64,000 nt of DNA from assembly GCA_029964075.1 (NCBI GenBank), contig CM057144.1:1883281-1947280 (forward strand). The letters run 5' to 3'. Positions 21,827 through 31,797 of this stretch are shown piece by piece (within the stretch, counting starts at the first letter, position 1; each line of letters opens with the position of its first letter). A program made the position numbers and the translations under genes. The DNA comes from Patiria pectinifera. Its lineage: Eukaryota; Echinodermata; Asteroidea; Valvatida; Asterinidae. The notes under the pieces are model-generated. The model was not told the DNA's origin, did no database searches, and saw only the letters and a list, made by a program, of their open reading frames with translations.

Positions 21827-22273
21827 ATGGGTTGCGGTGGCTCCAAGAGTACAGCCGTCAATGAACGCTCGCCTCTGATGGATGGCAACAACACTAAGGA
21901 GCAACGCGATGCAGGGCGTCGAGATAGCGAGGACTCGGATGCCCCAGCTGGGAAGACGAAGTCCGGCTACAGCAGGCTGCCCCAGGAAGAGGACACGGCA
22001 GACGCGCCCAAGGACCAAGGAGAGCAGCCAGGGGAAGCACCAGCGAACGGACCACCTGCCGTCGACGCCGATATCGAGAATTCTCCCCCTGAGAAGACGA
22101 CGACCAAGTACACCAAGCTGCCTCCCTCGGCGGAGGACAAGGAACCGACAGAGATCATCCAGGATGAGAACAAGGAAAGTGACAAACCGGCGGCGATCGC
22201 TGAGGAACCGGAGGAGGTCGCGGAAAACAATGAGGAGAATCTCAGACGAAACTTAGAAGAGGAGGAGGTCTGA
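21827..22273 (+). CDS. Small acidic N-myristoylated protein, function unknown
   Basis: A single exon of 148 aa with start ATG at 21827. It begins MGCGGSK, identical for seven residues to the divergent tandem-CAP protein, and fits an N-myristoylation plus Cys3 palmitoylation signal. The rest is rich in Glu, Asp, Pro, Lys and Asn with no hydrophobic core, so probably disordered. Two spaced Tyr motifs, GYSRLPQEE (about residue 47) and KYTKLPPSAE (about 94), repeat a YxxLP pattern that could serve as sorting or phosphotyrosine docking sites. The C-terminus is strongly acidic (EEEEV). Codon use is GC-rich compared with the flanks, which supports coding. The overall style recalls BASP1/MARCKS-type membrane effectors, but no homology is claimed. 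Confidence 0.65.
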   Translation: MGCGGSKSTAVNERSPLMDGNNTKEQRDAGRRDSEDSDAPAGKTKSGYSRLPQEEDTADAPKDQGEQPGEAPANGPPAVDADIENSPPEKTTTKYTKLPPSAEDKEPTEIIQDENKESDKPAAIAEEPEEVAENNEENLRRNLEEEEV

Positions 22274-24217
22274 TCGATTTTGCTTGAAAGCGGTACACAA
22301 GACATTATGAGCCCGAGGCCGAAGTAAAGACGCCATCCTGGAGGTACCAACAGACGTGAACCCCACGTTACTGAAACAATTTAGTACATGTTGCTATAAA
22401 TCGAAGATGGCATTCATTCTTTAATTTTTAAATTGGAATTAAGTTGCAAAATTGCTTCAATCAACGTGATGATATGACCGTTGGTACCCAGACTATGGCG
22501 CCTTCAACAGCGTCCTCATTCGCTTCAAAAATGGCCAAGGGAAGTCCGAGACGGGCACTGGAAAGGGACTTTTTTTAAGGCACGAAAACCATCTTCTTTT
22601 CAAGGGTTCTTATCTTTCTTGGTCTCTCACTGAGGATCATTCACCTTAATCGAACATTGCCAAATTTAAGAGTGTTAAATTGTTGCCTTATAGATCAAGC
22701 ACCGATTTCGATGTATAATGCATGATTTTCACACACACATACACGTTTTAATTCGACTCTGCTTCATTTTTTTATTCCAAAAAAGAATTTGCAGTATTTA
22801 CTTAGGATGAAAGTAGCAATGCAACGGTGACGTTTGGAAAATCATGATACAGTTTTCATATCGAGACAACCGCAAGACATGTCAATCACCTGCCAAACCA
22901 CCGCAGATCAATGCACAAGTCATATCAAAGAGCTTTGAGTTTAATAGTTCATAGTCACACCAAGCGTGGAATACTTGTAATATTAATTCACCTGAACTTC
23001 AGCCTGATCGGGACTTTCACTTTAATACCTGCCTGCCTGCAAAGTGAACGTAAAACCTGCGGGCCATGCTCCTGCGATTTTCTTAACAGTGTTTTGTTAT
23101 TTTTATCAACTAATTTTATTTAAAAATAAATGTTGTGCTTCTTTTGTAAATAAAATACATACATTTTATGCCCAAAGGATGTGTTTTATGTGTTTTCAAA
23201 TGTTATGGTCTGAATTATGTTCATTTCAAAAATGTTTTCCAATTGAGCGTGTCTCATCACCGCAAATTCTCCTCTTATGAAATAAGTTGAACGTCACGTT
23301 GGTTACTTGTTCGGATGTCACTGATAAAATTAAGTGAACAGTGCATCCAGTTTGTGACTTTCTAATAATATTGAAAGCATGTTTGAATACCCATCTCCGG
23401 GGCCCCCGACGGCGGGGGGGGGGGGGGGGGGGAAAGGGGGCCATTCCCCCCCCCCCCATTTTTGTTTTATTATACGTGACGTCGCAAAAAAGGCAGCCAC
23501 TGCGTACACCACCATCTTTTCCTTTAAAAAAAAATGGTTTCAGTGGTCAGAAATTAGCTGAGCGGCCCCCCGAAACCCGACGCCGTTAATTTTTATACCC
23601 ATTTTTTTCGGGGACCAACTTTTTTTGCCCCCCCCCCAAAAAATTGTGTTCTGGATCCGCCCTTGCTCCTGCCCAAGAAACTCGGCAAGAAAAAAGCGGT
23701 CAAAATTGTTGATATTTGTAATGTAATTATATCACAAATTTAAAGTGTCGAGCCACCCGGCAGTAGAACTTCAATAAACTCAAGTAATGCAGGACTAAAG
23801 TTCCCCGCACAAAAAAACCCACCACTTGATGTGACTCATGATGAAGATTGAGATGGATTTGCTGCGAAAAGCGGTGTTTTTTTAATCTCCTGATGGGCCT
23901 GGATTCAATATAATTCGCAATGCGTCGTACTCCCGACCCTGAGTGGGCCTACACCTGACGAATCATCGGTCCCGAAAATTGAAACTACATTTTTAAAACT
24001 TCGTCAAAAATGGGAAACCAATCTCATTCATAAAACTAATTTATTTGTGCCCAGCTTACTAAAGGGCGCCACCATTATTTCGTTTTAGGAGAGGTTTTGA
24101 GGGCTGACTAAACAATGTAAACACGGTCGTAGACACACACATCGCGGAAGTGATTCCGTTCTACTTCGAGCAGTTTTATGCCTTGAGTCACGTAAAATGT
24201 GACAAATTCCACACATT
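22274..24217. other. Intergenic; poly-G/poly-C tract and transposon end
   Basis: No supported gene. A run of about 20 G, then GGGGGCCATT, then about 12 C lies at 23405-23458. CTGGATCCGCCCTTG at about 23651 looks like the terminal sequence of a DNA transposon. The frames across 23226-23589 are low-complexity artefacts. Confidence 0.6.
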
Positions 24218-24883
24218 ATGGAGGATCTAGTGACAGTCAATGTAGGTGGGTGTCTTCACACGACGACCATTGCCACCCTGACCCGCTACCCGGACTCCAT
24301 GCTGGGTTCCATGTTCAGCGGCCGCCTGCCGACCTCGCGGGACTCCCACGGCAGCTACATCATCGACGGAGACGGTCCGACCTTCCGCCACGTGCTGAAC
24401 TTCCTCCGCCGCTCAGCGCTCTGCGTCCCGGCCGACTTCAGCGAGTGGGACCTGCTGGCGGCCGAGGCGGACTTCTACCAGATCCAGGAGCTGATCGAAG
24501 CGGTCAGGTCGCTCCAAGAGGAGCGGCGGCAGGCTAAATCCGACCCCCCTCCCCTTTCCTCGGACTCGGAGATGGAATTCATTGAGATCGTGACAGATAC
24601 CAGTTCGAAGGATTTCACCTACTGTGGAAGCCAGGACACCCTGAACCAGATCCCGCTGTTATTGGGGTTTTTCCAGGCCCACTCGATGCGAGAGAGGAAC
24701 GTGCTGAGGCACTTGGAACGGGACGGGGAAGTCACAGCCAGACACGGCGTGGTGGCTCCCAACCGCATGAAGATCTTCCAGGAGATCTCCAAGCTGGGAT
24801 TCCAGCTCCTAAACAAATCCAGTTTTGGAGAATTGAACCGATCCGAGAGATGGTTGTTTGGGCGGGCTTTTCCTGACTTATGA
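24218..24883 (+). CDS. KCTD-like BTB protein 1 (KCTD6/11/21 type)
   Basis: Single exon, 221 aa. The BTB/T1 domain spans residues 1-100: VTVNVGGCLHTTT, TLTRYPDSMLGSMFSG, YIIDGDGPTFRHVLNFLR and DFSEWDLLAAEADFYQI, all signature segments of the KCTD6/KCTD11/KCTD21 (KCASH) group. The C-terminal half has the shared framework FIEI, YCGSQDTL, MKIFQEISKLGFQL and the final W.F.R motif (RWLFGR). In characterised relatives the BTB assembles into oligomers and binds CUL3, while the C-terminal part recruits the ubiquitination target. High GC at codon third positions sets it apart from the AT-rich flank. It is the most diverged member of the cluster, which suggests an older copy. The target is unknown. Confidence 0.85.
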   Translation: MEDLVTVNVGGCLHTTTIATLTRYPDSMLGSMFSGRLPTSRDSHGSYIIDGDGPTFRHVLNFLRRSALCVPADFSEWDLLAAEADFYQIQELIEAVRSLQEERRQAKSDPPPLSSDSEMEFIEIVTDTSSKDFTYCGSQDTLNQIPLLLGFFQAHSMRERNVLRHLERDGEVTARHGVVAPNRMKIFQEISKLGFQLLNKSSFGELNRSERWLFGRAFPDL

Positions 24884-25127
24884 TGACGGACAGTTTTTAG
24901 CTTTATTTCTCTAGAACTTTGAAGATGACCATAAGTACTTACAATCTCGCCAAAATCTAGTCCTCAGGACCCCGAACGTGACCCGATGTATGGAGGGCAA
25001 GCCGAAAACTTACTGACAGTGACTGACACATGAGCAAATCATACAAAATTGCAATGTATTCAAAAGCTAAACTCGGGAGTCGGAGGAACATCTTGTCAAA
25101 AAGTTAGGATATTTAAGGTACCTAAAA

Positions 25128-25495
25128 AGATCCTTTTCACACTACATCCTCGAGGTTGGACTCAACCCTGGGGCGAACCAAATGCTGCCCCTGTTTGACC
25201 TTTTGTTTTTTTCAACCCTGCGTTCCATCCTGCATCATTTCATACATTTCAAACCAAACTTAGTTGACTCGGTTACTATTGTTTTGAACCGTGGCGAAAG
25301 TTTCAACCCGGGTTGAAATCTCAACCCTAGTCTGGAGTAGGGCTGAACTTGAGTTCAACCGGGGAAAATCAATCTAAGGGTTGATGCAGGTTGGTGCACG
25401 CAGGGTTGAACATTTCCAAGGGTGAACGCCGCATGTTTTGTCGACCCTGTGTCAACCCCGCATCAATCCTAAGATTTGTCTCATGTGAAAAGGTC
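25128..25495. mobile_element. Probable MITE with imperfect inverted ends
   Basis: AGATCCTTTTCACA near the left end faces TGTGAAAAGGTCT at the right end. The interior is made of inverted CAACCC/GGGTTG segments (TCAACCCTGG, GGGTTGATGCAGG). Non-coding. Confidence 0.5.
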
Positions 25496-26038
25496 TAAAC
25501 TAATTTCTTCACATTTTTTTTGTGTTTTTTTGTTGAGGGGGGGGGGGCCCATTTTGCGGGTTGTACTCCAGGGCTGTGCTGGAGCCCATCACAAGTCCAG
25601 TCGCAAGTAACAGTGGATAAACAATAACAAAGAAATGCCTTTGTCAAAGCTTATTTGAATAGCTTGTGATATAAATTAGCACTTGTGATGGATTGATTGT
25701 GTGTGCACGGTTCACCAATACACTTAAAACATAATGATGTCACACCTATTTTCCATATGCGCATTCCTATGTAAACAAAGTGGACTTTTGTAGGCAAGTA
25801 TGGCCAACAGTACACACATCTTTGGCTGAGATAGGTCCGCTTTCAGAATTTCCATTATAATTATTAAAACTAACATTATTGCTCATATTCATAATAAACG
25901 AGCAAGAACTACAATTGTCATGTGTGCTGTCTACCAATATTTTGGGGGGCGAGGGGGGGGGGGCTGTGTTTTGAACATGTACAATTAGTACAATTTTAGT
26001 CCAAAAGTTGCTTGAAAAAAAGGAAAGGATTACAAATA

Positions 26039-26210
26039 CAGGGGTGAGAAATCTCAGCTTTCAAGCTGATTTCAGCTTTTTTTGTTTGGGATGTCAGCTT
26101 TTTTTCCTCACTTGCTGTGTACAAAAGTATAGGAGATTTCCAAAATTCAGCTTTTTTACACCTTTTTCAGCTATTTCAGCTATTTTTATCAGTGGTCACT
26201 CACACCCCGG
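26039..26210. mobile_element. 172-bp MITE, family D copy 2, with 6-bp target duplication
   Basis: Begins CAGGGGTGAGA and ends TCACACCCCGG, flanked by CAAATA on both sides. Very similar along its length to 10550-10722. Confidence 0.8.
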
Positions 26211-26876
26211 CAAATAGTCTGGATCTTGTGATTTTGTACATGCGAATTTTAACTTACAAAAGTGTTTCAAAGATAAACTGACCTTCTTACATCTACATCA
26301 TTTCAAGAACTAACTAAAATTTGATCAACTGCGTCTGTGAATTTTTAAAAGTTTGTTTGGTTCAGTTTCAGCCGGCTTCGATTCTGACCAACATCAAATT
26401 TTTTGGGGAGACTAGTTAGAAATAAACGGAGGACCCAAGCAAGTCTAACTTTGAACCTTGACCCCGTGGAACACGTGTAGCCTTCAAATTATCACAAATT
26501 ATCGCGCGCGTACATATATTCGAAACGTGTGCTCACTCTGCATTTTGTCGGTGCATCAGTGCATGGACACCATCTGAGGATTTCACCACTCCATCGAACT
26601 TCTTCTAGTGTCTGTTGCAGTTTACAGCACTAACGCACAACTAAATACTATCCGTCAAAATTGTCAATAGCTGTTTTTGTTTCTGTGCAGTTTTTGCATC
26701 TAGTGCTGTGATTAGGTGGTGCGTGCATATCCATGCAGATTGATCGAGGTAATTCGTCCATGATTGAAACATACAGTTTATGATGACGCATTTAAAAAAA
26801 AAAAACTTCACATTGTTCCCCGATGTCTCACCTGCAGCTATAACTCCATTGCATAAGTAGTAAACGTCTATTTTAT

Positions 26877-27086
26877 GGAAAGAATGTTGCAACCTGACGC
26901 CACTTCAGCGGTTGTGTATACAAAGTTTTTTGGAGAGTCAAGAATTTTTTTATACATTTCCTCACAAAATTGGAAATGCATGTTTCCCAGTCCCAGATTC
27001 ATTTCTTATCAATTTTTTTTGCAGTGATGACCTTCACTGAGATGACATGGAGAAAAAAAGTGGCGTCAGGTTGCAATATTCTTTCC
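26877..27086. mobile_element. 210-bp MITE, family E copy 1, upstream of KCTD-like 2
   Basis: Left terminus GGAAAGAATGTTGCAACCTG(ACGCC) mirrors right terminus (GGCGT)CAGGTTGCAATATTCTTTCC. Similar to 43292-43505, including the internal CCCAGTCCCAGATTC segment (inverted there). Its right end is about 220 bp from the start codon of KCTD-like 2. Confidence 0.8.
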
Positions 27087-27307
27087 ATAATGATGAGAAA
27101 AAGTGGTGTCAGGATGCAACATCTTTCCGAATATTTTTTTGGGAAAAAATTAAGCCAAACCGACACAAAACAGTTTCCTGCTAAAGTACATGTACCATGC
27201 TCATGTTGACATTCTGAAAAAGCAGTATTTTTTAACATATGTTAGAAAAAATTGACTGAGAATGGATTTTGTTTCTGCATTTTCAGCATTGAAAGCTAGT
27301 GGACATC

Positions 27308-28051
27308 ATGGACGACATTGTGCATCTGAATGTCGGTGGTGTCCGATACACCACCATGAGATCAACCCTCACCCGCTACCCTAAGAGCATGCTGTTTTCC
27401 ATGTTCAGTGGTCCTTGGAAGCCTGCGGCCCAAGACGCTGACGGCACCTACGTCATCGACAGGGATGGCCCCTTATTCCGCATCGTTCTGAACTTCCTCC
27501 GACAGGGAGAGCTGTGCCTTGGAGACGGCTTCAAGGAGTGGAGCCAGATGAAGTGCGAAGCCAACTTCTATCAAATCCAGGAGCTGATGGATGCTGTCGT
27601 TGCCTCAGAGACTTTTCAAATAGAAACTGCCAAGAAGGAAAGAGAAGCGGAGGACGAATTGTTTGATAAACAGTACGGAAAGCCGGCCCCAGAAACCGAG
27701 TTTGTCGTCATTACAGCGAAGGTTAATAATTACACTAAAATCGGGAAGATGAAATACGCCGGATCACGCGAAGTCCTGGAAAAGATGCCACAGCTCATGT
27801 CGTTCCTTGTTCCGTTCATGCCGCCAGAAGACATGGACGAACACGAGGCAGAGCTGCTTGGCGAGTTGGAGCGTTGTGGGGAAATTGAAGCCGAACGCAA
27901 CTATGAACTGAACCGAGAGAGGCCCGTATATCCGATGGACATCTTCCAAGAAGTGACAGCCCAGGGATTCGAAGTGTGTGGTTATTGGCCGTGCCCTATA
28001 AATCCAGATTGTGAGAGGTGGATTTTCAGCAGACCTCTCAAGCGTACATAG
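27308..28051 (+). CDS. KCTD-like BTB protein 2
   Basis: Single coding exon, 247 aa. The ATG at 27308 gives MDDIVHLNVGG, matching the family start; a GTG nine bases earlier is not used. BTB residues 1-100 include RSTLTRYPKSMLFSMFSG, YVIDRDGPLFRIVLNFLRQG and EANFYQIQEL. A charged linker (about 105-125) leads to a C-terminal domain with FVVITAKV, YAGSREVL, MDIFQEVTAQGFEV and final RWIFSRP. It is closest to KCTD-like 3: both have the MF.GPW.PAA.DADGTY block absent from the other copies. TTTTCAG at 27281-27287 could be the acceptor of a 5' UTR intron. Role inferred as a CUL3 adaptor. Confidence 0.88.
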   Translation: MDDIVHLNVGGVRYTTMRSTLTRYPKSMLFSMFSGPWKPAAQDADGTYVIDRDGPLFRIVLNFLRQGELCLGDGFKEWSQMKCEANFYQIQELMDAVVASETFQIETAKKEREAEDELFDKQYGKPAPETEFVVITAKVNNYTKIGKMKYAGSREVLEKMPQLMSFLVPFMPPEDMDEHEAELLGELERCGEIEAERNYELNRERPVYPMDIFQEVTAQGFEVCGYWPCPINPDCERWIFSRPLKRT

Positions 28052-31000
28052 AGGCTCGTTATCAAAGATCTCTGTATTGCGTTAGTTTGTTTCCAATTTG
28101 AGTTTGTTTGCAATTTAGTTTGTTTCCAAGGCATGGGATCAGTTGCATTAATTCCAAATTATGCCAAACTATGACCAAGAAGCTTACAGCCTATGCAATA
28201 ATGCCATTTGGCTAGCTCTCATTGAGAAGAAACCAAGAAGTTTAGGTGATATCCAAGGACCAGCTATAAGGCCAAATAAAAAAAATTAAAAACATGTTAA
28301 GCGTCCCCGCCCGCTTCCTTTTTGGAGGCCGCCTCTCTTTTTTTAAAGGAAAAAATGATAATTTTTTAACAGTGACACCATTTTGGCCTTTTGTCTGTTG
28401 CATGAAGTAAGTCATTTCCTGAACTCGTCCAAGGGTGGCCAATTAAAAAAAAAAAAGCCATCTTGAAAAACAGCTCAGTCGGGCCGACATTTTGGACCAA
28501 AAAAAGGAAAGAAGGTAATTCCCTTTTTTAAAAGGCAGGACACTAAACATGTTTATTTTTATTTGGCCTAATTGATGGATTTTTCTTTGAAATAGAGATT
28601 GCTAGTGAAGAAACCATGTTTGAGTTTTTCTCGATCAAAAAGTTGTGCATATTTTCTTGAAAATTGTAAGTTATTTATTTTATTTATTTCCTTCAAAACC
28701 ATATACCATATATTAATGTGTGTAAAATACTAAGTCAAAAGACACTAAAATAGATGTAAAAAAAGAAAAGAAAAAGGCAGCATTTAAGTTAAAATGAGAT
28801 CATCCACACAAATAGACTGGAGCAGAAACTTCAAAGGTTTGAAAAATCTTGTTTACTTTGTTGTTATTATTAGAAATTAAAGAATAAAGTATTTGCAAAG
28901 GAAAATATCACTTATATAAGGATTTAAGGATTGCGGTAGGTCCAAAATATCTTCAATTGAGATTGATTTCAGAAGAAACTAAAGGAATTGTCTGCATTTA
29001 ACCTTCATGCTGAAACTTATATACACGTACATGTATTATGTTTAAACTTATTTGCACCATTAACATATACTGTAAAATAAATACATTGTAATTTTGTAAA
29101 CATGCTGACGTACTCTATTTTTTTTTACTGCATTAAAAAGTAAAAAGACAGTAACTGCATGGTGCATTGAGATTACGTATTCAGTGTAGTGTGTTATTTA
29201 CAAAGTGCATGCGCATAGCTTCAAGTTTCTGGCCATATAGTCTACAAATTTTGTCCGCCACTTCAAAAACAGACAGAAAAATGATGAGAAATTAATTTCG
29301 GGTTTGGGTAGCCTGGTTGAGGGGTTTGGTTTAGGGGTGGGTGGATTTCATAATGCAGATTGATTGGCCACCCCCCCCCCCCCAAACAAAAATAAGTTGT
29401 TCACATAAGGGTCAAAGTTCAAAAGAAGATATTCATCCTGACGAGTTTGTCACCTTTTTGGCATTATTTACTACTTTTGTTGTGCACCTTCGACAGTTTT
29501 ATTTTCAGAGGTATTACTTGAGTCTGAAAAGATTGAGTTTATTCCTAAGAAAAAGTTTATTTTTTATGCATACATGTACATTGTAGTCCCACTGTGCATA
29601 TAGTAAAGTTGTTTTTATGTACTTGAAGGACCAAAACAAGTCTAGTCAAGCTTTGAACTTTGAACCCTGCCATATCTAGTACCCAGTCGTCCCTCACGCT
29701 ATATCGGTTGAACTTAAGAAGAATCGAGAATGACCCGCGCTTGTTTACCTTTTTTGACGGAACACGTGTTTGCTATCGCCACATCGAGTAAAAACCGGAT
29801 CAACGTTCACTTATTTCAGCAGTAGCCAAGTCATTATTAAGTCGTACATTTTGTGAAATTTCATCGTCAGAGTGTTGGCTGTAAATTTGGAATAATAAGT
29901 AACACAACTGTCTAAGTTGTACGCGTTAATCACGGCGAAAAAAGCGAAAAAGTCGAACGAATCTATCTTCGCTGCTGGATCGCAACTGAAGGAATTCAAC
30001 TTCAATTCAAGCATAGGCAAGGTTTGTCATCAAATTTCATTGTCATTATTATTAGTATTAAGGATATGATAATGATGTTTACAAATCGAAACGTTAAAAA
30101 GAAGAAAGAAATCCATTCACCAATCTCCCAAAAGTTTAACATGTTGGCATAATTGGTTTAAATTAAATTAAAAAAAGGCCAAGTCAAAAAAGTTGCTACT
30201 TTGGACTTTTGGGGAAGAAAGAGATTTAGGCGGCCATTCCCCCCCCCCCCAATTTTCTAAGATGGGCAAATGATGAGGGAGGATTTCCATTTTCTCGACA
30301 CTTTTGCCGATACTTTTGTCTCCGTACGAGTTATCACACTGTCTACCAGATTTTGAACTTGTGGTTGGGGGCGATGGGTTGATCGCGTTGCGTGATGGGT
30401 CGCTTCAGTTGGATATCTTGGATTTACTTGCCTTTAAAAAAAAATTATCCAGAGCCGTGAATTAGGAAGAAAAGGTGTTCGACTGGTGGCAGTGGGATTG
30501 ACTGATAGCGTCATGATTGACCGATAGCGCAACATGGTCGACCGATTTCGCACATCTACCGATCGCGCCTGACATAATTGCTAAAATTTTGCAGTCCAGT
30601 AAAAGTTACTTCTAGAATAAGAAGGCACACAGGGTGCCTTCCTTCCTTCCTTCCTTACAAGTGCAGACTTCATGGCTGAAGATAATCGCACTGCCAGAAA
30701 CACCGGGGCGAACCCCTTCTGTTAGCGATAAGTGTACTGGGTTCTATAACGTGCATTAGATATTATACAACACACGGGACCTCTGGCTCGGAACTCCCAT
30801 CCGAAGGACGAAGCAATATGGTTTAAGCCTTGCCAAAGCAGGGGCACAAGCGCCAGACTCCCGGACTGTCACTACTCCCTGTTGCCTCTGAAACACCAGA
30901 ACATGAGTCCGGTGTTCTTAACCGCTAGGCCATGACACTCCATAATGACACTCTTCTAATTCCAGAAGTAATTTAAAGATTAAAATGTATTGCAGAAATA

Positions 31001-31056
31001 TTAAATTTATAACTTAAGTATGACTTCATCTTAATATTTTGCAGACAGGCCAAGAC
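28052..31056. other. Intergenic between KCTD-like 2 and 3
   Basis: AT-rich, no supported gene. Poly-C tracts at about 29370-29383 and 30240-30250, a CCTT microsatellite (30637-30657) and a minus-oriented SINE-like element (30640-30945) are visible. Confidence 0.6.
30640..30945 (-). mobile_element. tRNA-derived SINE-like element, minus orientation
   Basis: Read on the minus strand it begins GGAGTGTCATGGCCTAGCGG(TTAAG), a good tRNA-Leu/Ser-like A box, and ends in an AAGG simple repeat, consistent with a SINE head and 3' tail. Confidence 0.6.
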
Positions 31057-31797
31057 ATGGAAGACATTGTGCGCCTAGATGTCGGAGGCGTCAGGTACAC
31101 CACCAGCAGATCAACACTGATGCGCTACCCCAACAACATGCTCTATTGTATGTTCAACGGTCCGTGGCAGCCTGCAGCGCGGGATGCAGACGGAACGTAC
31201 ATTATCGATAGAGATGGCCCCACTTTTCGAGTCATTCTGAACTTTCTCAGGAACGGTAAACTCTGCCTTCCAAAAGACTTCAAGGACTGGAGCCTCTTGG
31301 AGGCCGAGGCCAACTTCTACCAGGTCCAAGAGCTGGTCAACGCGGTGGCCTCTTTCCAGCAAGAACTGGCCATTGAGAAGGCCATGAAGGAACGGGAGGA
31401 CAAACTCGCCCAACTGAAGGACAGGGAAGAGGCTAGGGCAGCCAGAGAATGTGAGTTCATTGAGATTGTTGCAAAGACCCGCGATGTTGCCAAGAAAGGC
31501 CGATTCAAGTACATCGGGAGCCAAAAGACACTGGAGAGTATTCCATATTTGCTGCAGTTCCTCATTCCGTATGGACCGCCTACTATGGCAGACGAGTATT
31601 TCCTGTTGGAGGAAGTGGAACGAAACGGAGAAGCCGAGGAAGAACGGGAACATGAACTGATTGAGGAGGACCCCATGAAGAGAATGACCATATTCCAACA
31701 AGTGACAAAGCTCGGGTTTGAGCTCGTTAGCGCGTCTCCCTGCCCCGATGGGGAATCGGAGAGCTGGGTATTCCGCAGACCTGTTCAACGCCAGTAA
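31057..31797 (+). CDS. KCTD-like BTB protein 3
   Basis: Single coding exon, 246 aa; the ATG at 31057 gives MEDIVRLDVGGVRYTT. BTB residues 1-100 (RSTLMRYPNNMLYCMFNGPW, YIIDRDGPTFRVILNFLRNG, EANFYQVQELVNAV). A Glu/Lys-rich probable helix (about 108-135) precedes the C-terminal domain: FIEIVAKT, YIGSQKTLESIPYLLQFL, MTIFQQVTKLGFELV, ending SWVFRRPVQRQ. TTTTGCAG at 31037-31044 is a strong splice acceptor a few bases before the ATG, so a non-coding first exon is likely. AATAAA at about 31831 is a near poly(A) signal. Sister of KCTD-like 2 by shared residues and flanks. Confidence 0.88.
   Translation: MEDIVRLDVGGVRYTTSRSTLMRYPNNMLYCMFNGPWQPAARDADGTYIIDRDGPTFRVILNFLRNGKLCLPKDFKDWSLLEAEANFYQVQELVNAVASFQQELAIEKAMKEREDKLAQLKDREEARAARECEFIEIVAKTRDVAKKGRFKYIGSQKTLESIPYLLQFLIPYGPPTMADEYFLLEEVERNGEAEEEREHELIEEDPMKRMTIFQQVTKLGFELVSASPCPDGESESWVFRRPVQRQ

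Larger units (their letters stand above)
24884..27307. other. Intergenic between KCTD-like 1 and 2
   Basis: No gene supported. Contains a probable MITE (25128-25495), a poly-G run (about 25950-25965), MITE family D copy 2 and MITE family E copy 1. A stretch near 26430-26480 (AAGTCTAACTTTGAACCTTGA, GAACACGTGT) resembles one upstream of KCTD-like 3 at about 29626-29770, which suggests genes 2 and 3 were duplicated with their flanks. Confidence 0.6.

Noticed and set aside
23226..23589. Frames across poly-G/poly-C tract
   Set aside because: Homopolymer translation artefacts (Gly/Pro runs).
31111..31788. 225-codon frame antisense to KCTD-like 3
   Set aside because: Exact shadow of a GC-rich coding exon; no known family signature.
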